Source: Streptomyces sp. NBC_01298
Lineage (GTDB): Bacteria; Actinomycetota; Actinomycetes; Streptomycetales; Streptomycetaceae
Reading direction: 5' to 3'
Length of the DNA: 64,000 nt
NCBI RefSeq assembly: GCF_035978755.1
Contig: NZ_CP108414.1
Location: 3,162,001 to 3,226,000, forward strand
A program made the translations under genes and the position numbers. Below the pieces are notes generated by a model, which searched no databases, had not been told where the DNA came from, and worked only from the letters and a program-made list of their open reading frames with translations. Shown here piece after piece: positions 42,940-51,317 of this stretch; the first letter of the stretch is position 1, and each line of letters begins with the position of its first letter.

Positions 42940-43818
42940 CGCCACGACGGGCCTGTCCGGGGACGGCACGCCCCATTCGCTCCAGGAGCCGTCGTACACG
43001 GCGAGGTCCTGGTACCCGGCGAGTTCCGCGCCGAGGGCGAGCACGCAGGCGGTGACGCCCGATCCGCAGCTGAAGTACAGCCGTTCCCGCTCGCCCACCG
43101 CCGCCGCGAAGGCCGTACGGAGTTCCGCGGCGGGGCGCATCAGGCCGTCGGGGCGCTGGAGTTCGCCGAAGGGGAGGCTGACCGCGCCCGGCATGTGGCC
43201 GCCGCGCAGGCCCGGGCGGGGTTCGGGGGCGGCGCCGGCGAAGCGCTCGCGGGTCCGGGCGTCGAGCACCGCGGCGGCCGGGTCGGCCAGGGCCGCCGAG
43301 ACGGTGGCGGCGTCCACCAGCAGCCCGGCGCGGGGCCGGGCCGTGAAGGAGCCGCGCGGGCCCTCGTAACCCGGTCGGCGCCGCTCCACCGGCCGCCCGG
43401 CGGCGAGCCACGCGGGCAGCCCGCCGTCGAGGACGGCCACCCGGTCGAAGCCCGTGGCGCGCAGCATCCACCAGGCGCGGGCGCTGGAGTAGATCCCGGC
43501 GCCGTCGTACGCGACGACCGTGCTGGTGTCGTCGACGCCGAGGGCACGCATCGCCTCGGCGAAGGCGGCGGGGCCGGGCATGGTGTGCGGGGCGGCGGCG
43601 GTGTGGTCGGACAGCGCGCCGTCGAGGTCGAAGGGGCGGGCTCCCGGAATCCGCCGGTCCGTGTCGCGGTGCGCCCCGACGGAGGCGTCGAAGACGACGA
43701 GTCCGGGCGTCCCGAGCCGCTCCGCGAGCCAGCTCCCGCCGACGAGCGGGCCGGGCGGCACGAGGCCGTGGGCGTGGGCGTGGGAGTGGGCGTGGGCGTG
43801 GGTGTGGGCTGCTTCCAT
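42931..43818 (-). CDS. Tandem rhodanese-domain sulfurtransferase (mercaptopyruvate type)
   Basis: The 295-residue protein has two rhodanese domains. The second holds the active loop SCGSGVTA with catalytic Cys at about 251. CGSGVTA is the loop of 3-mercaptopyruvate sulfurtransferases such as SseA; thiosulfate enzymes have CRKGVTA. The first domain is inactive, as usual. From ATG 43818 the N-terminus reads HTHAHAHSHAHAHG, an alternating His tract that could bind Zn, Ni or Cu. Such a tract is atypical in this family. Confidence 0.85.
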   Translation of the reverse strand: MEAAHTHAHAHSHAHAHGLVPPGPLVGGSWLAERLGTPGLVVFDASVGAHRDTDRRIPGARPFDLDGALSDHTAAAPHTMPGPAAFAEAMRALGVDDTSTVVAYDGAGIYSSARAWWMLRATGFDRVAVLDGGLPAWLAAGRPVERRRPGYEGPRGSFTARPRAGLLVDAATVSAALADPAAAVLDARTRERFAGAAPEPRPGLRGGHMPGAVSLPFGELQRPDGLMRPAAELRTAFAAAVGERERLYFSCGSGVTACVLALGAELAGYQDLAVYDGSWSEWGVPSPDRPVVAGR

Positions 43819-43962
43819 GAGGCACCTCCGGCAGGATCCGACGGGCCCCGGCACGACCGGCGCCCCGCCTCCCATCCTCTCCCCCGCGCCCTCGCGCCCC
43901 GCGAACGCCCCTGCTCCGGGAGCGGCTTGCCCTGGGCGGGCCGCCCCGCGACCCGCCGGGAG

Positions 43963-45411
43963 CTACGGGCAGTCGCCCGGTCTGGCGAAGAGGGCCACGC
44001 GGGCGCCGCGCACGTCCGTCACGGAGCACAGGTCGAAGTGGGAGACCAGCGTCTGGCGTTTCACCGCCTCCGCCGGGTAGCCGTCCAGCGGCTGCCCCGC
44101 CGGGTCCAGCAGGGCGACCACCCGGTCGACGGCCGGGTCCAGCAGGGCCGCCCGGATCTCTTCCGGGGTCCGCTCCACGCCCTGGAGGCTCCGCGAAGCC
44201 GCCGGCGTGCGGGACAGGGCGAGGTCGCGCAGGGATCCGTAGACCTCCGGCGAGGACAGCAGCCATTCGCGCCGCCGCGAGGGGAGGAACAGCACCTCGT
44301 CGCCCGGGCGGGCGAGTCCGGCGACGGCCGCCGCCACGGCCCGCGCGTCGTCCTTGCGGCTCTCGGGGGTACGCAGCCACGCGGACCAGAACCCCACGGG
44401 GACGAGCAGGACCCCGACCAGCGGCCACACCCACCACCCCCGCGCCGTGGCGAGCCGCGCCCCCACGAGGAGGGCGAGGCCGGCGAGGGCGTAGAGGACG
44501 TACCGGTCCACGTACCAGGGGTGCGCCAGCGAGACCGCGAGCAGCAGCCCGGGCGGCAGCAGCGCCAGCGGCAGGGCGACCCGTACGAGGTCCCGCGAGG
44601 CCCCCCGGGCCAGGAGCAGCGAGGTGGCCGCGAGGACCCCGTACGCCGCCCAGTCCTGCCAGCTCGGCCGCCCGAGCCAGCCCAGCTGCGTCTGCGCCTG
44701 CCGCGCGCTGACCAGCGCGAGCGGCAGCAGCGCGGCCACCACCGCCCCGGCGGCGAGCCGCCAGCCGCGCGAGCGCCGGGCGGCGAAGGCGTGCGCGGGC
44801 AGCGCCAGTACGGCGAACTCGTGCAGCCAGCAACCCAGCACCAGCACCACCGCGTAGGCGATCCAGCGCTCGCGCAGCATCAGGTACGTGGCCCAGACGA
44901 CGGCCGCGGCGACGAACGCGTACGAGCGCCCCTCCTGGGCGTACATCTGCACGGGCGGCAGCAGGGCGTACGCGACTCCGGCCGACACCGCGACCCGGTC
45001 GGCGAGACCGGCGCGCCGACCCGGTCGGGCCGGGCCGCCGGACCGGTCGGGTGCGCCCGGGCCGGAGGCCCCCCCGCCGGGCGGCGGATCCGTCAGGCGG
45101 TGGGCCACCGCGGCCACACCGGACGCCGCGAGGGCCGTGGCGGCCACCGAGGGGAGGCGCAGGGCCCAGAGCCCGGGGTCGGAGGCGGCGGTGCCCGTCG
45201 CCGCGAACACCGCGTGCATCAGGAGGTAATACACGCCGTGGACGGCGTCCACCTGGCCCAGCAGTTCCCAGAGTTCCCCGAGCGGGCGGTGCGCGACCTG
45301 CCACGTGACGGACTCGTCGCGCCACAGGGAGCCGCCCCGCGCGAGGCCCCAGAGGCCGAGGGCGAAGGCGGTGAGGGGCGGCAGCCAGCGCCAAGGGGCG
45401 AAGCGGCGGAT
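43963..45411 (-). CDS. GT-C-type membrane glycosyltransferase (apparent ATC start)
   Basis: The integral membrane protein has about eight to ten helices and the first-loop acidic motif SLWRDESVTWQVAHRP, typical of PMT/ArnT-like GT-C enzymes that use polyprenyl-phosphate sugars. The first GTG in frame (45252) would remove this catalytic motif and the first helix. Upstream the frame is open only to TAG at 45427-45429. In that window there is no ATG, GTG or TTG, but GGAGG at 45417-45421 lies five bases before ATC at 45411, giving IRRFAPWRWLPPLTAFALGL. This is where an ATG would be expected, so either ATC is used, the start was mutated, or the base is a sequence error. Confidence 0.75.
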   Translation of the reverse strand: MRRFAPWRWLPPLTAFALGLWGLARGGSLWRDESVTWQVAHRPLGELWELLGQVDAVHGVYYLLMHAVFAATGTAASDPGLWALRLPSVAATALAASGVAAVAHRLTDPPPGGGASGPGAPDRSGGPARPGRRAGLADRVAVSAGVAYALLPPVQMYAQEGRSYAFVAAAVVWATYLMLRERWIAYAVVLVLGCWLHEFAVLALPAHAFAARRSRGWRLAAGAVVAALLPLALVSARQAQTQLGWLGRPSWQDWAAYGVLAATSLLLARGASRDLVRVALPLALLPPGLLLAVSLAHPWYVDRYVLYALAGLALLVGARLATARGWWVWPLVGVLLVPVGFWSAWLRTPESRKDDARAVAAAVAGLARPGDEVLFLPSRRREWLLSSPEVYGSLRDLALSRTPAASRSLQGVERTPEEIRAALLDPAVDRVVALLDPAGQPLDGYPAEAVKRQTLVSHFDLCSVTDVRGARVALFARPGDCP

Positions 45412-45416
45412 GTCGG

Positions 45417-45421
45417 CCTCC
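45417..45421 (-). promoter_or_regulatory. Ribosome-binding site that fixes the ATC start
   Basis: The minus-strand GGAGG lies five bases before the ATC codon at 45411. It is the only good site between the upstream in-frame stop and the conserved WRDE motif, so it decides the start. Confidence 0.6.
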
Positions 45422-45491
45422 GGGTGCTATCCGTGCGGGTGGTGCTGACTCCATACTCGGGGTTCGAGCCGGATACCTGCGGGGGTGGGGC

Positions 45492-46154
45492 GTGCGAGCA
45501 CGTGGTGGACGAGTGGGCTTGGCGACGGCGACGGCGGCCGCGGCGCTGGCCGTGCTGGCGGCCTTGAGCGGCTGTTCCTCAGACGGGTCGCAGGACGGGT
45601 CCTCACGGAAGCCGGGCACGGGCACGGGCACAGGCGCGAGCAGCGGCCCCGCGACCAGCGCCCCCTCCGGGACGGCGACGGACGGCCCGGGGACCGCGTC
45701 CCCCGGTCAGAGCGCCGGCCAGAGCCAGGGCACCGGTAGCACCGGCCCGGCCCCGCAGCCCGCGCCCAGCACCTCCGCGCCGGCCCCCGCACCCAGCGCC
45801 TCGCCGCCCGGCGCCGACGAGACCCTGCTCGCGGTCACCCGCAGCGGGGGCCTCGGCGGAAAGGCCAGCACCTTGATCATCAAGGGTGACGGATCGTTCC
45901 AGCGGCTGAACTCCAAGGCCGAGACGGTCGACCGCGACAAGCTCTCCGCGGCCGCCCTCGCGAAACTGCGCACCGCGCTCCGGCAGGCGGACTTCCCCCG
46001 GCTGCCACGGATCTCGATGCCCTCCCAGCCGGTCGCCGACGCGTTCACGTACGCCTTCCGGCACGGCGGTTACGAGGTCGCCGCCGCCCAGACCACGCTG
46101 CCACGACCCCTGGAGGGGGTCCTGAGCTCCCTGCCGCCCTTCGAGCCGCGCTGA
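45492..46154 (+). CDS. Lipoprotein of unknown function
   Basis: The 220-residue product starts at GTG 45492 with an Ala-rich hydrophobic signal and lipobox LSGC at about residues 25-28. About 80 residues of Ser/Gly/Thr/Pro linker follow. A compact C-terminal domain (LLAVTRSGGLGGKASTLIIK, then ALAKLRTALRQADFPRLPRI) resembles small exported domains of actinobacteria that lack a named function. It is divergent from the glycosyltransferase gene, with an 80-bp gap. Confidence 0.75.
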   Translation: MRARGGRVGLATATAAAALAVLAALSGCSSDGSQDGSSRKPGTGTGTGASSGPATSAPSGTATDGPGTASPGQSAGQSQGTGSTGPAPQPAPSTSAPAPAPSASPPGADETLLAVTRSGGLGGKASTLIIKGDGSFQRLNSKAETVDRDKLSAAALAKLRTALRQADFPRLPRISMPSQPVADAFTYAFRHGGYEVAAAQTTLPRPLEGVLSSLPPFEPR

Positions 46155-46233
46155 CCGGGCACGACGAGCCCGATCGGCCCGACGCGCCCGATCGGCCCGA
46201 CGAGCCGAGCCGCACCGTTGCGGCACCGCCCCG

Positions 46234-46893
46234 TCACAGTCCCGCTCCCGCCACCGTGATCTCCCGCAGTCGCCGGTCCAGGTAGCCGCGGAGCAGGACC
46301 GCCATGTCCACGCCCTCCGGGTCCAGCACCCACTGGATCTGGAACCCGTCCATCACCGCGATCGTCTCGCGGCCGACAGCCTCGCAGTCCGTGTCCGGCC
46401 GTACCTCCCCGCGCGCGACGCCCGCCCGGAGCAGGTCCACGCTGTAGCCGAGCACCCGGTCGTAGCGCTGGCGGAAATAGGCGTGCGCGGGGTGCCCCGG
46501 GTTCCCGGACTCGCCGACCAGCGTGTTGTACATCCGTACGAGCCCGGGCCGGCGGGCGTTCTCCTCGGCGAGGGCGACCACCGCGGCGAAGTGCGCGGAG
46601 ACCGCGGGCAGCTCCTCCGCGGGCCCGCTGAAGAGCCGCTCGACGTCGTGCTGCTCGCTCTGCGCGAGGACCGACAGCAGCAGGTCCTCCTTGCCGCGGA
46701 AGTGGTGGAGCAGGCCGCCCTGGGTGATCCCGCAGTCGTTGGCGATCCGGGCGAGCGAGGAGGCGTGGAAGCCCCACTGCGCGAAGTGCTCGACGGCGGT
46801 GTCGAGGATCCTCTGCCGACGAGCGTCGCCCACCGCGTAGCCGCCCCGGGCGGTCGCCGCCTTGGGGGCCGTTCGGCCCTTGTCCTGTGCCAT
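46234..46893 (-). CDS. TetR-family repressor of the MFS/glycosidase operon
   Basis: The 219-residue protein has a TetR HTH (RQRILDTAVEHFAQWGFHAS, then ANDCGITQGGLLHHFRGKED) and a ligand-binding domain resembling BetI/TetR_C_6 types (GFQIQWVLDPEGVDMAVLLR). ATG at 46893 gives the normal length; the long upstream open frame is antisense to the transporter gene. Divergent orientation and two interleaved palindromes in the shared gap indicate that it controls the transporter and glycosidase. Confidence 0.9.
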   Translation of the reverse strand: MAQDKGRTAPKAATARGGYAVGDARRQRILDTAVEHFAQWGFHASSLARIANDCGITQGGLLHHFRGKEDLLLSVLAQSEQHDVERLFSGPAEELPAVSAHFAAVVALAEENARRPGLVRMYNTLVGESGNPGHPAHAYFRQRYDRVLGYSVDLLRAGVARGEVRPDTDCEAVGRETIAVMDGFQIQWVLDPEGVDMAVLLRGYLDRRLREITVAGAGL

Positions 46894-46945
46894 GCGGACC
46901 ACCCTAAACCCGACTGTTTCCGGCCATCCCGATGGAGTGATCCAG

Positions 46946-46985
46946 CTCACTGCGCGAAAACCTAGTGAGTGCATGGTTTTCGCGC
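46946..46985. promoter_or_regulatory. Two interleaved inverted repeats: TetR operator
   Basis: The perfect 11-bp arms GCGCGAAAACC and GGTTTTCGCGC at 46952-46962 and 46975-46985 are spaced by 12. A second repeat, CTCACT and AGTGAG at 46946-46951 and 46964-46969, is also spaced by 12 and interlocks with it. They lie 53-96 bp from the two divergent starts. Confidence 0.7.
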
Positions 46986-47041
46986 CTACGGTGAAACCGC
47001 CCGGTCGGCGACGAGGCCGACGCGGAGACGTTGGAGCCCCC

Positions 47042-48391
47042 ATGCCGCTCACGCAGGACCCCGGAACCGCACGCGACGCGACCACCGACCGAACCAATCC
47101 GGCCACCCCGGCCGCCGCCCCGGCCCACGCCCCGGTCGGCACCCCGGCCGGCACCCCAGCCGGCACCCCCGCCGACGCCCCCGCCAAGCTGATCTTCGGC
47201 CTGGTCGCCGCCCAGCTCGGCGTCTGCATCGCCGTCTTCACCCCGATCGTCGTGACCCTGGCCCTGCGCGTGGCCCAGATCGTCCCGGAAGCCGAGCGCG
47301 GCGCCGCCCTCGGCAAGGTGCTCTCCGTCGGAGCGCTGCTCGCCCTCGTCGGCAACCCGCTCTTCGGCGCCCTCTCCGACCGCACGACCAGCCGGTTCGG
47401 CCGCCGCCGCCCCTGGCTCGTGGGCGGCATGACGGTGGCCGCCGTCGGTCTGACCGTCGTCGGCCTCGGCTCCAGCGTCACCACGCTGCTCATCGGCTGG
47501 GCCATCGCGCAGCTCGGCTGCAACGCCGCCCTGTGCATGGTCACCGCCTGCATCCCGGACCTGATCCCGGACCACCAGCGCGGCCGCGTCTCCGGCATGG
47601 TCGGCATGATGCTGTCCGTCTCGATGGTCGCGGGCAGCTTCCTCGCGCAGCTCTTCACGGACAACATGGCCCTGGCCTTCATCGTCCCGGCCGTCGTCGG
47701 CGTCCTCGGGGTGTGCGTGCTGGCCGCGGTGATGCCCGACCGGCCGGCCCGCGCCGAGTCCGTGGCCCCGTACGGCTGGCGGGAGTTCCTGCACAGCTTC
47801 TGGGTGAACCCGCGCAAGAACCCCGACTACTCGTGGAACTTCGCGAGCCGCTTCCTGGTCTTCATCGGCATCGCCTGCGTCACCAGCTACCAGGTGTACT
47901 TCCTGATGGACCGCCTCGGGGTCGCCGAGGGCGACGTCGCCTCGAAGATGTTCACCACCACCCTCGTCACCGTCGGCGGTGTCGTGGTCGGCTCCCTCGC
48001 CGGCGGCTGGCTGTCCGACGCCACCGGCCGGCGCAAGCCCTTCGTGCTCGCCTCCGCCTTCGTCATCGGCGTCGGGCTGCTGCTGATCGCCACGGCGGGC
48101 ACCTTCGGGATGTTCCTCTTCGCCGTGGCCGTCTTCGGCTTCGGCGAGGGCCTCTACCTCGCGGTCGACGTGGCGCTCGCGGCCGCCGTCCTGCCCGACC
48201 CGGAGACCGCCGCCAAGGACATGGGCGTGCTCAACATCGCCAACGCCCTTCCGCAGTCCCTCGTCCCGATGCTCGCGCCGTTCGTCCTCGCCATCGGCGG
48301 AGGCGGCAACTACGGCGCCCTCTTCCTCGTCGGCGGCATCGCGGCGGCCGTCGGCGCCGCCCTCGTACAGCTGATCCGCTCGGTGAAGTGA
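47042..48391 (+). CDS. MFS transporter, sugar (GPH-like) type
   Basis: The 449-residue protein has about twelve transmembrane helices. After an Ala/Pro/Thr-rich cytoplasmic N-terminus it shows the loop 2-3 motif GALSDRTTSRFGRRRPWLVG, common to sugar:cation symporter-like MFS proteins. The central loop carries REFLHSFWVNPRKNPDYSWN, as in the SLC45/GPH group. It is followed at 129 bp by a GH3 glycosidase gene, so it most likely imports a glycoside that is cleaved inside the cell. Confidence 0.85.
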   Translation: MPLTQDPGTARDATTDRTNPATPAAAPAHAPVGTPAGTPAGTPADAPAKLIFGLVAAQLGVCIAVFTPIVVTLALRVAQIVPEAERGAALGKVLSVGALLALVGNPLFGALSDRTTSRFGRRRPWLVGGMTVAAVGLTVVGLGSSVTTLLIGWAIAQLGCNAALCMVTACIPDLIPDHQRGRVSGMVGMMLSVSMVAGSFLAQLFTDNMALAFIVPAVVGVLGVCVLAAVMPDRPARAESVAPYGWREFLHSFWVNPRKNPDYSWNFASRFLVFIGIACVTSYQVYFLMDRLGVAEGDVASKMFTTTLVTVGGVVVGSLAGGWLSDATGRRKPFVLASAFVIGVGLLLIATAGTFGMFLFAVAVFGFGEGLYLAVDVALAAAVLPDPETAAKDMGVLNIANALPQSLVPMLAPFVLAIGGGGNYGALFLVGGIAAAVGAALVQLIRSVK

Positions 48392-48433
48392 CGGCCCGCC
48401 ACCCGACGGGGCCCGGCGCCGCCCCCGCCCAGG

Positions 48434-48463
48434 CACCCGCACCCGCACCCGCACCCGCACCCG
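48434..48463 (+). repeat. CACCCG hexamer, five copies
   Basis: The hexamer CACCCG repeats five times in the gap between the MFS and GH3 genes. It is a simple-sequence tract that may vary in length. Confidence 0.8.
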
Positions 48464-48519
48464 ATCAGTCGTCCACCCCCGCGACCTCCCGCGCGACCGA
48501 CCCCCTCAGGAGCCCCGCC

Positions 48520-50307
48520 ATGAACGCCACACCGGCCACCCCTGCCACCCCCGCCGGCCCCCTCCCCTACCGGGACGCCTCCCTCCCCGTCGACGACCGC
48601 GTCGAGGACCTGCTCTCCCGCATGACCCTGGAGGAGAAGGCCGGCCAGCTCTTCCACTCGATGCTGATGATGAACCCGGACGGCACCCCGGTCACCGAGA
48701 CCGACGGCTCGATCCTCCCGTTCACCACCCCCGAGCTGATCGAGGACCGCCACCTCACCCACTTCAACCTCCTCGGCAGCTACGGCGCCCGCGAGATGGC
48801 GATATGGCAGAACGCCGTGCAGGAGATGGCCGCCGCCACCCGCCTCGGCATCCCGGTGACCCTGTCGACCGACCCCCGCCACTCCTTCACCGACAACGTC
48901 GGCGCCTCCTTCAACGCCGGCGCCTTCTCCGCCTGGCCCGAGGCGATCGGCCTGGCCGCGATCGGCGACCCGGAGCTGGTCTTCGAGTTCGCCGACATCA
49001 TGCGGCGCGAGTACCTCTCCGTCGGCTTCCGCGTCGCCCTGCACCCGCAGATCGACCTGGCCACGGAGCCCCGCTGGGCCCGCCAGTCGGGCACCTTCGG
49101 CTCGGACGCGAAGCTGACGGGCGAGCTCGTCCAGGCGTACGTACGGGGCTTGCAGGGCGAGACGCTCGGCGCGGCCTCGGTCTCCGCGATGGTCAAGCAC
49201 TTCCCCGGCGGCGGCCCGCAGAAGGACGGCGAGGACCCGCACTTCGCGCACGGCAAGGAGCAGGTCTACCCGGGCGGGATGCGCGAGCACCACCTGGAGC
49301 CGTTCAAGGCGGCCATCGCGGCCGGCTGCTCGCAGATGATGCCGTACTACGGCCAGCCCATCGGCACCGACTGGGAAGAGGTCGGCTTCGGCTTCAACAA
49401 GGGCGTCGTCACCGGCCTGCTCCGCGAGGAGCTCGGCTTCCAGGGCATCGTGTGCACCGACTGGGGCCTGCTCACCGAGTCGACGATCTTCGGCGAGCCG
49501 CACCCGGCCCGTGCCTGGGGCCTGGAGCACCTGAGCGTGTCCGAGCGGGCGGCCCGCGCGCTGGACGCGGGCTCGGACCAGTTCGGCGGCGAGCAGTGCC
49601 CCGCGGTCATCGTCGAGATGGTCCGCTCGGGCCGGGTCACCGAGGCCCGGATCGACGCGTCCGTCCGCCGGCTGCTGCGCGAGAAGTTCGCCCTCGGCCT
49701 GTTCGAGAACCCGTACGTGGACCCGGACGCGGCGGCCGAGACGGTCGGCCGCGCCGACTTCACGGCGGCCGGCGCGGCGGCCCAGCGGCGCTCCCTGACG
49801 GTGCTCACCAACACCGGGGAGACCCTGCCGGTGTCCGGCCGGCCGAAGCTGTACGTCAAGGACGTGGACGCGGACGTCGCGGCGGCGTACGGGGACGTCG
49901 TGTCCGACCCGGCCGAGGCGGACCTGGCGGTGCTGCGGCTGCGCACGCCGCACGAGCCCCGCACGAACATCTTCGAGTCCTTCTTCCACTCGGGTTCGCT
50001 GGCTTTCCCCGAGCCGGAACTCGCCGAGATCCTGTCCCTCCTGGACGCCGTCCCGACCCTGGTCTGCATCAACCTGGAGCGGGCCGCGGTGATCCCCGAG
50101 ATCGCGGAGCGGGCGGCCGCGCTGATCGCGGACTACGGCGCCTCCGACGCGGCCCTCCTGGACGTGGCCTTCGGCCGGGCCGTGGCCGCGGGGCGCCTGC
50201 CCTTCGAGCTCCCGCGCTCGATGGCGGCCGTCGCGGCCTCCCGCCCGGACGTCCCCAACGACACCGCGAACCCGGTCTTCCCGCACGGCCACGGCCTGAC
50301 CCTGTAG
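48520..50307 (+). CDS. GH3-family beta-glycosidase (cytoplasmic)
   Basis: The 595-residue enzyme has the GH3 barrel with VEDLLSRMTLEEKAGQLFHS, KHFPGGGPQKDGEDPHFAHG and nucleophile Asp in GIVCTDWGLLTEST. A second alpha/beta domain (SLTVLTNTGETLPVSG, then LRTPHEP) follows. No fibronectin-III domain and no signal peptide are present, so it acts inside the cell on imported oligosaccharide, in line with the transporter upstream. Specificity (beta-glucoside, xyloside or GlcNAc) cannot be told. Confidence 0.9.
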   Translation: MNATPATPATPAGPLPYRDASLPVDDRVEDLLSRMTLEEKAGQLFHSMLMMNPDGTPVTETDGSILPFTTPELIEDRHLTHFNLLGSYGAREMAIWQNAVQEMAAATRLGIPVTLSTDPRHSFTDNVGASFNAGAFSAWPEAIGLAAIGDPELVFEFADIMRREYLSVGFRVALHPQIDLATEPRWARQSGTFGSDAKLTGELVQAYVRGLQGETLGAASVSAMVKHFPGGGPQKDGEDPHFAHGKEQVYPGGMREHHLEPFKAAIAAGCSQMMPYYGQPIGTDWEEVGFGFNKGVVTGLLREELGFQGIVCTDWGLLTESTIFGEPHPARAWGLEHLSVSERAARALDAGSDQFGGEQCPAVIVEMVRSGRVTEARIDASVRRLLREKFALGLFENPYVDPDAAAETVGRADFTAAGAAAQRRSLTVLTNTGETLPVSGRPKLYVKDVDADVAAAYGDVVSDPAEADLAVLRLRTPHEPRTNIFESFFHSGSLAFPEPELAEILSLLDAVPTLVCINLERAAVIPEIAERAAALIADYGASDAALLDVAFGRAVAAGRLPFELPRSMAAVAASRPDVPNDTANPVFPHGHGLTL

Positions 50308-50314
50308 CGATGTA

Positions 50315-50490
50315 GCCCTGCGGGGCAGAGTCCCCTACCCGCCCTTCCCCGTTCCCCGGGCTCTGCCCGGACCCGTAGAACCCCCGGGGCTCCGCCCCGG
50401 ACCTGCGGTTCAAACGCCGGCGAGGCTGGATTTTCCAGCCTCGCCGGCGTTTGAACCGCAGGTCCGGGGGCAGAGGCCCCCGCGACGAAC
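50315..50490. repeat. Dispersed GC-rich intergenic repeat, copy B
   Basis: The sequence after the GH3 stop contains CCCCTACCCGCCCTTCCCCG, CCGGGCTCTGCCCGG and GGGGCTCCGCCCCGGACC, as in the copies near 17.4 and 56.7 kb. It includes the long hairpin annotated separately. Confidence 0.7.
50395..50469. terminator. Perfect 36-bp inverted repeat (strong terminator hairpin)
   Basis: The arms 50395-50430 and 50434-50469 are exact complements around a TTT loop; the left arm ends in GGCGAGGCTGGA. It is the longest perfect stem in the window. It separates the glycosidase from the two-component operon, and complementarity continues imperfectly outward for about ten more bases. Confidence 0.85.
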
Positions 50491-50573
50491 CCGCGCAGCG
50501 AACCCGTCATAGCCGGAGCCCGAGCGCTCCTCTACGCTGCACCCCTACCACGCGGGATCTTCAGGGGCGGGAC

Positions 50574-51317
50574 ATGGAACAGACGCACACCACCACCCAC
50601 AACGGCGCCGCGGCCACCCCGGGCGCGCAACGCCGGGTACTCGTCGTCGAGGACGACCACACCATCGCGGAGGCGATCGCGGCCCGGCTGCGCGCCGAGG
50701 GCTTCCAGGTGCAGACGGCCGCGGACGGGCCGGCGGCCGTCGCCGCGGCCGAGGGCTGGCTGCCGGAGCTGCTGGTCCTGGACGTCATGCTGCCGGGCTT
50801 CGACGGCCTGGAGGTCTGCCGCCGGGTCCAGGCGCAGCGGCCCGTTCCGGTGCTGATGCTCACGGCCCGGGACGACGAGACCGACATGCTCGTGGGCCTC
50901 GGGGTCGGCGCCGACGACTACATGACGAAGCCCTTCTCCATGCGCGAGCTGGCCGCGCGGGTCCACGTACTGCTGCGGCGAGTGGAGCGGGCCACGCTGG
51001 CCGCGCACGCCCCGCGCGGGGCCACGCTGCGCCTGGGCGATCTGGAGATCGACCACGCGCAGCGCCGGGTCCGGGTGCACACCGAGGACGTGCACCTGAC
51101 GCCGACGGAGTTCGACCTGCTGGTGTGCCTGGCCGGGACCCCGCGGGCGGTGCTCTCGCGGGAGCAGCTGCTCGCGGAGGTGTGGGACTGGGCCGACGCG
51201 TCCGGGACCCGTACGGTCGACAGCCACATCAAGGCGCTGCGCCGGAAGATCGGCGCCGAGCGGATCCGTACGGTCCACGGCGTCGGGTACGCCCTGGAGA
51301 CCCCGGCGCAGCCGTGA
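50574..51317 (+). CDS. OmpR-family response regulator
   Basis: The 247-residue protein has a receiver domain with acidic pocket VVEDDH, phosphoacceptor Asp in LLVLDVMLPGFDG, Thr in MLTARD and Lys in DYMTKPFS. The winged-helix effector domain reads LTPTEFDLLVCLAGTPRAVL, then DSHIKALRRKIG. ATG at 50574 lies after GGGGCGGGAC. It overlaps the kinase gene (GTGA). Control of the downstream kgd gene is possible, but it is not indicated by a visible site. Confidence 0.95.
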   Translation: MEQTHTTTHNGAAATPGAQRRVLVVEDDHTIAEAIAARLRAEGFQVQTAADGPAAVAAAEGWLPELLVLDVMLPGFDGLEVCRRVQAQRPVPVLMLTARDDETDMLVGLGVGADDYMTKPFSMRELAARVHVLLRRVERATLAAHAPRGATLRLGDLEIDHAQRRVRVHTEDVHLTPTEFDLLVCLAGTPRAVLSREQLLAEVWDWADASGTRTVDSHIKALRRKIGAERIRTVHGVGYALETPAQP

